Below, in pieces: positions 1-9,050 of a stretch of DNA of 57,942 nucleotides. The notes beneath the pieces were generated by a model. That model was not told the DNA's origin and searched no databases. It saw only the letters and a list, made by a program, of their open reading frames with translations. Position 1 is the stretch's first letter, and the number at the start of each line of letters is the position of its first letter. The DNA is taken from positions 1 to 57,942 of the forward strand of contig KN832915.1 of NCBI GenBank assembly GCA_000827325.1, in the 5' to 3' direction. The DNA comes from Oidiodendron maius Zn. Its lineage: Eukaryota; Ascomycota; Leotiomycetes; Myxotrichaceae. The position numbers and the translations under genes were made by a program.

Positions 1-480
1 CTACAGGCTCATACAATAGGCCTTACTCAAATCGGAGAGCCTTTTAGCTTGATTCATCCAACAATGCCTTACACTTAATGCAGTTAGTACTGATTGTGAT
101 CAAGCTCTTGGAAATGCTCTTTCAGCTATTTTCCCGGAACATGCGACATTACTATGTCTTTGGCATGCCAACTAGAATATCCAACAGTAATGTAGGCCTA
201 AATTTGATAGTAAGGATAACTATGAGGGATTCTTTCAGGAATGACTAGGCATTATTCGTCACCCGATATTTCCGAATATAGTTCTCGATTACTTCAATTT
301 TCAATGGAATATTCGGACACACCAGAGCACCAAGCGTGTGTCAAATACATCCAAAGCACCTGGCTTAAGCCAGGGAGAGTTAAATCATTAGTCCAAGCCT
401 GGGCTAATCAATATCTCCACTCCGGCACTATAGCTACTTCACGAGTAGAGACGTATTAGTTCCAGAGAATTCGTTGCTAG
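1..480 (+). pseudogene. MULE-type transposase relic
   Basis: From about position 89 the reading frame gives a short stretch with the pattern T-D-C-D-x-A-L, then F-P, then L-C-x-W-H, which is the order around the second acidic residue of the MULE (Mutator-like) transposase core. The frame then meets TAG and TAA stops near 172-190, shifts, and continues at 241-459 with the downstream part of the family (a Y-x-x-x-T-W-L segment and a T-S-R-V-E segment). The left part lies outside the window. Two stops and a frame change mean it is dead. The family call rests on motif order only, so it is moderately secure. Confidence 0.55.
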
Positions 481-903
481 TTATTTCCGGGCCCAAGACT
501 CTCAAGTAAACAGAAGCGGTTCAGGGGCATATATCATGATGCTCCATTTAAAGAGTGCATACATGAAGTACTCGATGTGTGCACGAAGGCTTGCAAAATA
601 CTAGAAAACGATGCGAGAGTTGTGGCTTGGATTAACGAACCAGTTCTGGTTTGCAGGAGCTGAGGATAATATCGCGTCCTGATAAAAGAACGTGTAATGT
701 GATGGAGCTATTCGTACGGTGCGTACGGAGAGCTGAGGAGCCGGGGATCGTTTCACACATTCTCAGGGGGTTACTGTATTTAGCCGTCTATCTTATAGAA
801 TATAGTCTGGCCTATTGCGCGAAACGAGTCAAGTGCGACATTACTGTATACCTACGGGACAATGTCTTATCATCAACGACAGAGAGTTATGGTTCAAAGG
901 CCG
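481..903. other. no gene seen
   Basis: I see no conserved protein in any frame here. It may be further transposon debris continuing the MULE relic, but nothing in it is recognisable. Confidence 0.4.
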
Positions 904-1860
904 TTATCTTTCCACCTTCACTAGGCTATAATTCATAGTATTGGCTAGGACGCTATAAGGTAAGGCCTCCGTCTGGCCATGGTTAATAGGCAGGAAATAG
1001 GGTTGTGAATAAGCACATACCAATTTCAATAAGCTTTCCAGTCGCATAGTTTGCCCGCACACAGAAGAGATATGCTTCGGCGATATCCACCGGGGTCGCC
1101 ACAAAGCCGACTGGAAGAGCCTTCGCAGTTTCTTCAAACTCCTCCTTCTGCTGGTCGGCGCTCTTCCCAAGTTTATCCCATAATTCGGTTTGTACCAGAC
1201 CTGGCACAACAGTATTCACACGGATCCTCTTTTCTGCCAATTCAGTTGCTAATCCTTTAGTCAGAGAAAGAACTCCGCCATTAAGGCCACCGCCAACGGT
1301 AGCACCCCTCCCAGGCTTTATGGCTGCCATGCCTGAAGTCAAGGTGAGTGATCCCCCATTCCGTATTATGTCATGTTTAAGAACTGCTATAAATATTAAT
1401 CAGTCCCATTCCCCCATGAGTATGATGAATATAGGATTACCTTTTCCTATGACGACAGCTCCCCAAAATTTAACGCCGAACAGGTGTTTTGCATTATCGA
1501 GATCTAGACTTTCTAAAGGGCCACGGATGATTTTGTCCACACTCGAGAAGATGATATGGTCGACGGGTGACAGTGATCGTAGAAGTTCCGTGAAAGCTCT
1601 CTCGTCCCGTACATCTCCGACCGCCCCTGCTGAATTCGCGCCTAGACGCTTGACAGCTTGGTCGACGCGCTCTGCAGACGAAGAGACAACTGTGACCTTT
1701 GCACCTACATCGATCAATGCAGCCGCCGCACCATAGCCAATCCTGTGGCGGTCATTTAGTTTCCTAGGTAGAGAGGGGTGACTGGGAGTGTAGCTGACCC
1801 AGATGTTCCCCCCACGACGATTACGTTTGCGCCCACCAACTTCTCAGAAAATCGAGTCAT
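904..1860 (-). CDS. short-chain dehydrogenase/reductase, atypical active site
   Basis: NAD(P)-dependent SDR-fold oxidoreductase; substrate unknown. The model is four exons: 1799-1860, 1441-1742, 1021-1386 and a short last exon near 904-952. Joining exons 1 and 2 rebuilds the nucleotide-binding motif GGTSGIGYG near residue 18. An acidic D-V-R-D follows the second beta strand, and the segment IRVNTVVPGLVQTE near the end matches the SDR core. The usual catalytic Tyr-x-x-x-Lys is absent: the expected place reads ATVGGGLNGG. A known fungal SDR subgroup shares this loss, so it need not be dead. The C-terminus is unclear, because the usual D-G-G ending is not found after the third intron. It lies head to head with the qutC-like gene, 361 bp away. 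Confidence 0.7.
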
Positions 1861-2221
1861 ACTGGATACCTATAATCGACCTTGACGTCCAATCTTGTAT
1901 GTTTATGTGGTATGTTGCCCTACAATTCCTCTCTCTGGTTCTTTCTACAGGTTGGTTCAACCCTGACGATGAAGCTGATTTGACCGGGTAAGTTCTTCGC
2001 TAGTGCCAGAAGGCGCTCTAGATCTTATCCGATCAATTAGCGAGAATCACGTGCTCGCCCAGTTCCCCTTCTGACAGACTCTGTCCATGGCCTGTATGTA
2101 GGGATTTCCTTTTCTCGTCCAGGTGTCAATAATCTATGCTCAGTGTTTTTTTTTCGCCTCCGGATGCAGGTAGCGATAATAAAATAAGCCACATAAGAAA
2201 ATATCTCGTTCCGATCTCACT
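1861..2221. promoter_or_regulatory. divergent intergenic region, SDR / qutC-like gene
   Basis: This 361-bp gap separates the two divergently read genes and should hold both promoters. A T-rich tract lies near 2145-2155, close upstream of the qutC-like start. I found no good match to the QutA operator consensus. Confidence 0.4.
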
Positions 2222-3235
2222 ATGAGCTACAAACTCGCGATTGCGTCTCATTCGCTTGGTCGAGCTGCGGTCCACGATCTTGCAAACAAACTCGACCAAG
2301 CCGTAAAATACGGATATGAGGGCGTTGAGATATTTTTCGAGGATCTGGAGCTGATCGCAAAATCTTATCTTGGTGGCTTTACTCCCGAAAACCAGTTGCG
2401 TGCTGCTTCATGCATTAAAGAACTCTGCGAAAGTAGGAGTCTGACCATTATCGCCCTACAGCCTTTCCTATTCTATGAAGGTCTTCTTAATGATGATCAG
2501 CACCAGCTGAAGATCGAAAAATTAAAACTGTGGTTCAAACTCGTGAAGGTCTTGAACACGGATATCATTCAGATCCCATCTAATTTCTCGCTCGACGAAC
2601 CGTTTTCTGGCGACAAAGGCAAAATTGTTAAAGACCTAGTGGAGGTAGCAGAGCTTGGTTTGAAAGAAACCCCTGTTGTCAGATTCGGATATGAGGGTAT
2701 GGCCTGGTCCCCCTACGTATCCTCATGGGAAGAGGTTTGGGAGATGGTCGAGCTTGTTGACAGGCCCAACTTTGGCTGCGTTTTGGACACGTTCCATATC
2801 GCTGCCAAAGTTTGGGCAGATCCCACTTCACCAACTGGGAAGAGAAATACAGCTGACGAGGATTTGAAGACGTCCCTGGAGAATATGAAGAAGACTATTG
2901 ACATTTCGAAAATCTATTACATTCAGATCGCAGACGCCGAGTTCATGGATCCTCCAATAGGTGATTCACATCCTTGGGTTGCGGCGCCAAACCATCCCCC
3001 AAAAATGACATGGTCAAGAAACGGTCGACTATTTGCATTTGAGGACGGAGGGTACCTGCCTGTGCTCGATATTACAAAGGCTTTCCTCCATGATCTCGGT
3101 TACGAAGGATGGGTCAGCTTGGAGTTGTTCTCGAGATCAATGGCCGAGTATGGGGAGAGAGTGCCAGAGGAGCACGCAAAGCGAGGTCGGGTATCTTGGG
3201 AGAAGCTGGTAATAGCTCTGAGTCAAAAAGAATAG
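2222..3235 (+). CDS. qutC: 3-dehydroshikimate dehydratase, QutC/QA-4 type
   Basis: Converts 3-dehydroshikimate to protocatechuate, the step that links quinate/shikimate breakdown to the beta-ketoadipate pathway; cytosolic. The 337-residue single-exon protein starts with the family N-terminus (LAIASHSLGRA, then KYGYEGVEIFFEDL) and has a sugar-isomerase-like TIM barrel. Likely metal ligands are the Glu in GYEGMAW (about residue 158), Asp and His in LDTFHIAAKVWADP, Gln in YYIQIADAE and Glu in GWVSLELFSR near the end. NHPPKMTWSRNGRLF and GGYLPVLD are also characteristic of the fungal dehydratases. No stop or frameshift is seen. It sits with qutE, qutR and qutA homologues, which supports the function. 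Confidence 0.88.
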   Translation: MSYKLAIASHSLGRAAVHDLANKLDQAVKYGYEGVEIFFEDLELIAKSYLGGFTPENQLRAASCIKELCESRSLTIIALQPFLFYEGLLNDDQHQLKIEKLKLWFKLVKVLNTDIIQIPSNFSLDEPFSGDKGKIVKDLVEVAELGLKETPVVRFGYEGMAWSPYVSSWEEVWEMVELVDRPNFGCVLDTFHIAAKVWADPTSPTGKRNTADEDLKTSLENMKKTIDISKIYYIQIADAEFMDPPIGDSHPWVAAPNHPPKMTWSRNGRLFAFEDGGYLPVLDITKAFLHDLGYEGWVSLELFSRSMAEYGERVPEEHAKRGRVSWEKLVIALSQKE

Positions 3236-3693
3236 CGTCTTGTATGTAGTAGATAATATTTGTCTCCGAACATAGAGAAATACGTTGTGATCCTTGTCGA
3301 TTATACCCACTGCATTGTCTCAAAAGCTCTCATTGTCGTTCAGTCACATCAGCTTTTAAGTTACTGTACTCTAGGTTATCAACATACTGGGTAAGACAGC
3401 TAGAAAATGGACCGATGATGAAAGCTCGGGGGAGTTCTCTCTTTGGAAATTGTCTGGGAAAGTTCTAACAGATTAACGCTCCCCCAGGGTTAGACTAAGT
3501 ATGAGAATTGCACACTGTTGTTAGGACAGGACAAAAGAGTGGAGGTTGCAGTGCAATCCGACGACCCGGCGAATACATTCCCACTGGCTGTGCTTTCATT
3601 AAATAGCGAGAGCGCCCAGGTAGAATAACTTTTCGCCCACCTTATTGTACCAGCTGCCCTTCTCCTGCTTTTCTTTCCGATATTAAATTCGCC
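3236..3693. other. intergenic, no gene seen
   Basis: This is the terminator of the qutC-like gene and the promoter of the Gfo/Idh relic. A CT-rich run at 3655-3675 just before the ATG at 3694 is typical of fungal promoters. Nothing else is recognised. Confidence 0.4.
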
Positions 3694-4765
3694 ATGACTT
3701 TCATTACTGAAAACACGAGAGTCAAGATCGCCGTGATTGGGGTCGGCCTCATCGGCCCTAGACATTGCAGAACTGTCGCAAAATCACCTGATGCCCAACT
3801 TATCGCCATTATTGATCCGATGCCACAGGGTGCGAAGCTTGCAGAAGAGCTTGAAACTGCACATTATACGTCTATTAGGGATGTTCTCTCCTCTCCACAC
3901 ATACCTGACGGTGCTATTGTCTGTACACCAAACCATACACACGTTGCTCTTGCGATTGAGCTTACAAATGGGGACGTGCACGTTCTGCTCAGATCTCGAA
4001 AGTGGCCAGATATTACTACAACACGGTCAAAAAAACGACCTCCAGATTTTGGTTGGCCATCACCGTCGCTTTAATTCCTATATGGCCGTCGTCAAAGAAG
4101 CTCTCGAATTAAAGACTCTGGGGCAAATAATTGCAGTTAATGGTCTCTGGACACTTTTTAAACCACCGGAATACTACGAGGCTCCTACAGAATGGAGGAA
4201 GACAAAGGCCGGGGGTGTTGTTTCGATGAATCTCATATACGAGGTCGATCTCCTTCAGTATATGTTCGGTCGCATCATCCGTATCCATGCAGAGAGAACT
4301 ACCTCTACACGGAATCATGAAGCAGAAGAAGGTGCAGCCTTGACATTTCGATTTGAATCTGGGGTGGTCGGCAGTTTCCTCATTGCTGATAACCTTCCAT
4401 CTCCACATAACTTTGAGTCTGGGACTGGCGAGAATCCCCTTATTCCTACAACAGGAGAGAACTTCTATGCCATTTTCGGTACCGCCGCATCTTTGAGCGT
4501 TCCTAGCATGACCCGGTGGTCATATGATGGAGTGGACAAGACTTGGAATGTGCCACTAGTACAGAACAGATTGGATGTTCCTGACGGCGTGCCTTTCGAA
4601 ATCCAGCTCGCACATTTCATACAAGTTTGCAGAGGAGAAGAGACACCCAAATGTACTATTGGCGATGGAAGCTTCTTCTTGGTCGAATACCCCCAATGGC
4701 TTATATACAACGATCGACGAGACCAGGGCATCGTCGTCATATCTGTGACAGCCTGGCTACTATAA
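3694..4765 (+). pseudogene. Gfo/Idh/MocA-family dehydrogenase, broken
   Basis: NAD(P)-dependent sugar or polyol dehydrogenase family. The N-terminal frame (3694-3990) has the Rossmann motif GVGLIGPRH near residue 18 and a T-P-N-H-T-H motif near residue 90. After VHVLL the frame changes by one, and the protein resumes as SDLESGQILLQ with NDLQILVGHHRRFN in the second frame. The stretch lost at the junction is where the family has Glu-Lys-Pro, whose Lys is catalytic. The rest (to about 4670) is well conserved, including GGVVSMNLIYEVDLLQYMFG. After C-T-I-G-D-G near 4665 the expected C-terminus also degrades. No intron repairs the junction. I read it as a recent pseudogene within the quinate cluster; its substrate is unknown. 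Confidence 0.75.
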
Positions 4766-5020
4766 GCTTCACGAAGGGAGGCAGTGGCCAGTTAAGGTGC
4801 TGTATTGACGAAGACAATTAAACTAAGGAGAGAAAAGCTCTCTAGGCAAACGCTCAACTGTATAAATACTGCTCGGCCCGGATTAAGCCTAGTGCCGAGG
4901 GGACGTAGCGAATCGCTGGCGGCCGCTCCGGCCTGCTAGTCCTAATCCGTCACCAATCCTCCTCAACCACCACGTCCGGATCCTGGCCGCTGCCAGCCCG
5001 GCAGAACCACACCGCCCTAG
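4766..5020. other. GC-rich spacer
   Basis: The stretch 4870-5035 is clearly richer in G and C than its surroundings, and a TAG at 5018-5020 closes the permease relic's frame upstream. It may be unrelated DNA joined to the permease fragment by deletion. Confidence 0.35.
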
Positions 5021-5440
5021 CCTGGCTGGGCCGTCACAATATCCACTCTTCGCGGACTTCCGTCGAACTATGTTTATTGTAGGGAGGAGATCGCACAAAT
5101 CGACCAGGCCATCGAATTTCAAGCAGCTTCCATTGGCACGGGTTTCTGGGCTCCATTAAGAGAAGTGAAAAAGAACAAGAAAATTCAATGGCGACTCTTT
5201 TTAGGCAGTTTCCTATCCCATCTGCAGAACGGCTCTGGCATCAAAGCCATCAACTACTATAGCCCTCAAGTCTTCGCAAGTATTGGTATAACTGGCAAAT
5301 CGACGTTACTTCTGACAACTGGTATTTTTGGAGTCATTAAGACAGTGATAACTTTTATCTGGAGTCTTGTCATGATTGATCAGCTTGGGCGACGAAATCT
5401 CCTTATTTGGGGTACGCTAGGAGGGAGATGCGGCCAATAA
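5021..5440 (+). pseudogene. qutD: quinate permease fragment, QutD/QA-Y type
   Basis: About 140 codons of an MFS sugar-porter of the quinate permease group. The fragment begins with the end of the central cytoplasmic loop (LRGLPSNYVY, EEIAQID, GTGFWAPLREV) and covers TM7 and TM8: FLGSFLSHLQNGSGIKAINYYSP, whose core QNGSGIKAINYYSP is diagnostic, then TTGIFGVIKTVITFIW and the D-x-L-G-R-R loop. It stops at TAA just after LIWGTLGG. The six N-terminal helices and the last four are missing, so it cannot transport. The position beside qutC, qutE, qutR and qutA homologues fits a former qutD gene. Confidence 0.8.
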
Positions 5441-6197
5441 TTTGGATGGTAAGGTTGAGCTCCACTCTCATCATGAGCTTGTCGCCTAGTCCTTGGTATC
5501 CTGCCATAAGTAGCCAAGTATAGTGTTAGAGAGAAGTATCATTCTGTTGACAGTGCTTCATTTATGGTATTTGCGTTAACATATTTGCTAAGGCATAAGC
5601 AATGGAGCTTAATGAAATAATAACGAGGTTTCATTCCACAATATGTAACATGCAGTTCTTTGTTGTATCATAGCATATGAAGTGGAGATAAAGGACCAAG
5701 CAGTACGACGGAGAACCTCCATCTGTACACTATGGATCAGGGTACGAATTCTACTTCATTTTCCGTTTTAGCTGGACGGGTATAATGATCCTAACATTGG
5801 CAATGAACTCCGAATGTGATATACACTGTCTGTAGCAGGATGTTTCCCACATATATATGGATACTTATTTAAGATCCAACTAAACACTGGGTCTTACTGC
5901 ATTTGATTGAGAGAGTCTTTTAAATTAACACCAAAACCCTGGGACTGGAAATGCCTAGCCGAGCTGGCTCATATAGCACTGTATTGGACCAAGAGACAGA
6001 TCAGTATAGTAATTGAATAACTGCCGTCTTTACCGGAGAAACATGAACCTGATATTCTGGATTGACGTCCTTTCTCTTTTAATCTATCATACCTGATCAC
6101 AACATCACGCGATACCAACGATTTAGTATTGTGCACTTGGGGCAATTATCTTGTGATATTAAGCAATAAATAATATCCAGTGCAGTCTTAAGTATTC
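5441..6197. other. no gene seen, AT-rich
   Basis: AT-rich DNA with stops in all frames. I looked for the missing permease helices and did not find them. Confidence 0.4.
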
Positions 6198-6993
6198 TTA
6201 AATCTCGACATTCCTGCCCTCTACCCAGTCTTTGCATTGCATGTACAAGATGTCATGCTTCTCACCACACGGGCTAGAGCCCTCACGGCGATGTCCAGGC
6301 TTGTCCAACATGATCTTTACGTTCATCGTCTCCTCCTGACAGAAAGCTAGGTACCTGTACCCGACCGGAAATTGGTTCAACTTGTTGTCATCAATGTGCG
6401 GGATCTTTCGTGGGTCGACCGGGATAAGCTTGTCCTTCTCGTACCAGTGGCGCACAAATCTGGCAAGCCATTTTCCAGGCTCGCCAGACCTGGAAGCGGG
6501 TTCCTTTTGAAAGAAGAAGCAGAAGCGGCAGTCGCTTTCTGCATCAACATCACAACCGTCGATGTTAAATCTCTGCGTGATCGTCGCCTTCATTTTGGTC
6601 ACGGCGCGGGTACCCTCTGGGTTGATATCAGTAGTGGAGCCGTGTATTCTGTGCATAATGAAGGCTCCTTTGTCCATGCCTGCTTTTGAGACCTCGACAA
6701 AGTCTTTGTGATGAGTTCGACCCGTCCAGGTGGTGTAAATGTAGGCATCCGGGTGGAATATAGAGAGGAGATTTTCCCATTCGCATGCATCTCTGCAAAA
6801 CCCAACTTTAGCCAGTGCAGCAATAAATTAACGGACATGAGCATGGGAGGACCGATATTGCATACCGGTAGCAGGGCCATCCTTCTGCAAGCTCTCGAAG
6901 TTTGTACCTCTCAAAGGCGAGGTTATCTGGCCCATTGTTGCGGAATGCCTTCTCGGGCCACGAACCTGCGGGGAGGCTGTGTAAATCTGGCAT
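6198..6993 (-). CDS. SnoaL-like fold protein
   Basis: Conserved fungal protein of the SnoaL/NTF2-like superfamily (small cone-shaped barrel; members are cyclases, dehydratases and isomerases). Two exons, 6866-6993 and 6198-6792, with a 73-nt intron give 240 residues starting [10 protein letters not shown]. Splicing rebuilds [20 protein letters not shown], the usual helix and first strand, followed by [12 protein letters not shown] and [13 protein letters not shown] second conserved block is [19 protein letters not shown], then [10 protein letters not shown]. The two His pairs are candidates for acid-base catalysis. It lies inside the quinate cluster, on the same strand as qutE and qutR, but no role in quinate use is established. 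Confidence 0.7.
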
Positions 6994-7539
6994 ATTGCAA
7001 GAGCAGCTCTGAACACGGGGTGAATTGATGGGTGATGACAGACAGAACCTGTACGTTATTTCTAGGTCCCTCAAAGAAGTAATGGAAGAAAGGGGTTGAA
7101 ACGGGAGAATTAGATAGGTCCATTAAAACCTTCTGCACGGATCTCAGGCAATAAATAGATACATTCGTATCTAGCTGCCCATTCCTTTGTTGCTTTGAGA
7201 AAAGCGGTTCCGCCGCCACGGCACATATGTTCGGCAGCATTGGGTGAGTCAATGAGGTATGATGGATTCGGGGGCAAGTGACTAAAGATCAGATTTGCCC
7301 GAGTTGGTTTAATAATTATCCGAGCACAGTTGGCTCCACAGGTCAAGGCAGGCCTCGGAAATAAATTCACCCTGCTTGGAATTGTTCATACCCGTGCCGT
7401 TTTAGGGACAAATGAGGCACCCAGTTTGCAAACATCCTATCCCCGCCGTACACAGAGCATATTATAGCAGAACCTTTAATTGATATGAAAATCTACATGT
7501 GAAGAAACTCGGGAGGAATTGTTGGGACGGGACCTCCCC
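6994..7539. other. intergenic, no gene seen
   Basis: Gap between the SnoaL-like gene and the end of the qutE-like gene. Open frames here lack conserved motifs, and I treat them as chance. Confidence 0.4.
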
Positions 7540-7992
7540 CTACTTCGCCTTTGGCCCCATATGCTTAGCCGCATACATCAGTGCCGCCTCATATCCAAAG
7601 AGCCCCATTCCATATATGACACAATTTGCTTTGTCACTCAAATAACTGTGGTGCCGAAATGATTCCCGGGCATGGACATTGGCGATATGCAACTCAATGA
7701 AAGGTATGGAGACGCCATTGAAAGCATCTCGGAGGCCAACGGAAGTGTGCGTCAGTGCGGCAGGATTGATGATGATGACTTCGATCTTCTCTTTCTGCGC
7801 GAGGTGAATGCGGTCGATGATTGCGCCTTCATGGTTAGATTGAAAGAGCGAGACGGATACTTCAAGGGAGCCTGCGAGCGTTTTGACGTTGTTCTCAAGG
7901 TCGACTAATGTGTCGTAACCATATATCGCCGGCTCGCGAGTCCCCAGCAGGTTGAGGTTCGGCCCATTGATGAGTAACACGCTTTTGGCCAT
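7540..7992 (-). CDS. qutE: catabolic 3-dehydroquinase, type II (QutE/QA-2)
   Basis: Dehydrates 3-dehydroquinate to 3-dehydroshikimate in the quinate pathway; type II enzymes are cytosolic dodecamers. The 150-residue intronless protein has the full family signature: [18 protein letters not shown] near the start, with the catalytic Arg and Tyr, then N-H-E-G-A-I-I-D, then [16 protein letters not shown], the His in H-T-S acting as proton donor, and [19 protein letters not shown] near residue 105. Length is exactly that of the fungal family. It appears fully functional. Its product feeds the dehydratase at 2222-3235, so two consecutive steps of the pathway are intact here. Confidence 0.95.
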   Translation of the reverse strand: MAKSVLLINGPNLNLLGTREPAIYGYDTLVDLENNVKTLAGSLEVSVSLFQSNHEGAIIDRIHLAQKEKIEVIIINPAALTHTSVGLRDAFNGVSIPFIELHIANVHARESFRHHSYLSDKANCVIYGMGLFGYEAALMYAAKHMGPKAK

Positions 7993-8509
7993 GCTAAATG
8001 TGCTGCGATTGCTCGTAGTATGCTGTATGCTCTGGTCATTGTCAGTGCTGGAATTCTCAGATTTACTTTAAGCTTCCAAACATACACTGTGGACTCTTGT
8101 CCGGACTGAGCACTTTTTTCACTTCAAGAGGCCAGATTGCAAGTATAATGTATAGATTGTAATGAACTGTGAGCATTTACAATGTCATTTATACCTATAG
8201 TAGTTCGCAATGTCGTTGGGCACATAGATACACGGTCCCGGAATCAACTCCCACCTGTGTTCAGGATCTCGGGAAAGAATTTAGCCTGGATCCTTGAGAC
8301 AATTTCCCATTGCGCTTTTGGAACGTAGAGTTTATCCTTGATTTGAAAGTTTGGTATAATAATTTGAAGGTCATAAATTTGTGTTTGGATGCCCTTGAAA
8401 TAGTCTGAAAATCGTGGAGAGCATAAATAGTAATGAATTGAACTATAAAGCCATTCCGAGTGAACGCATGTGCCCTATTGACTACAGATATCTTCCAATC
8501 CGCCAAGTC
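7993..8509. other. qutE-like promoter side, no gene seen
   Basis: This carries the promoter of the qutE-like gene and the end of the Dabb gene. I found no convincing QutA operator in it. Confidence 0.4.
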
Positions 8510-8908
8510 CTACGCTGTGCTGTCTGACACGACGTCTTTGAAAAAGACTACCACTGGCGGAGGAGAGATCCTCGGAGCCACCAGCTTCTTGACCCTCACA
8601 TGGAATTGACACTCGTTATCAAAGAATTGCATGTCTTCAAGACTGTCAAAGGTGGTCTGAAGCACGACTGAGTAGTCTTGGTTTCGTGCATCCTCCAGAG
8701 ATCGACCTGCCTTGACGCTCAATATATAGGGCTTTCCATCCTGTCAGCTTGTTAGCTTATCGATCAGCAAATTTCGCCGATGCCTGAACCTTCAATGTAC
8801 CTTCAGTGCACACTGTTTAAGTTTCTTGAATTCCTCTAGGACCACTTCCTGATCCTCTACCCTCGGAATCCTGAAAATCGACACTCTGCTGATTCCATGT
8901 GTAGCCAT
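8510..8908 (-). CDS. Dabb (stress-responsive A/B barrel) domain protein
   Basis: Small protein of the dimeric alpha/beta-barrel superfamily. Two exons, 8801-8908 and 8510-8740, split by a 60-nt intron, give 112 residues beginning MATHGISRVSIFRI. The pattern beta (VSIFRIP), helix (VVLEEFKKLKQCAL), beta (PYILSVKAGRSLED), then DYSVVLQTTFDSLEDMQFF and a final His near HVRVKKL is that of Dabb proteins. Some members are polyketide cyclases (olivetolic acid cyclase) and many have no known activity. It is the second small barrel protein within the quinate cluster, just downstream of the repressor gene and on the same strand. Confidence 0.7.
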
Positions 8909-9050
8909 CTTCAATTTAAAGGAATCCGCAAATTGCCTGCCTAAATACTAATATCTGCCTTTGAGAATTGAAGAGACGTTGAGACTATGCTGGTAAAGGA
9001 ACAGCGTGCTCCAAGAAATAGCTGTGGCTGAAATGCGAACGTGAAGGCAT

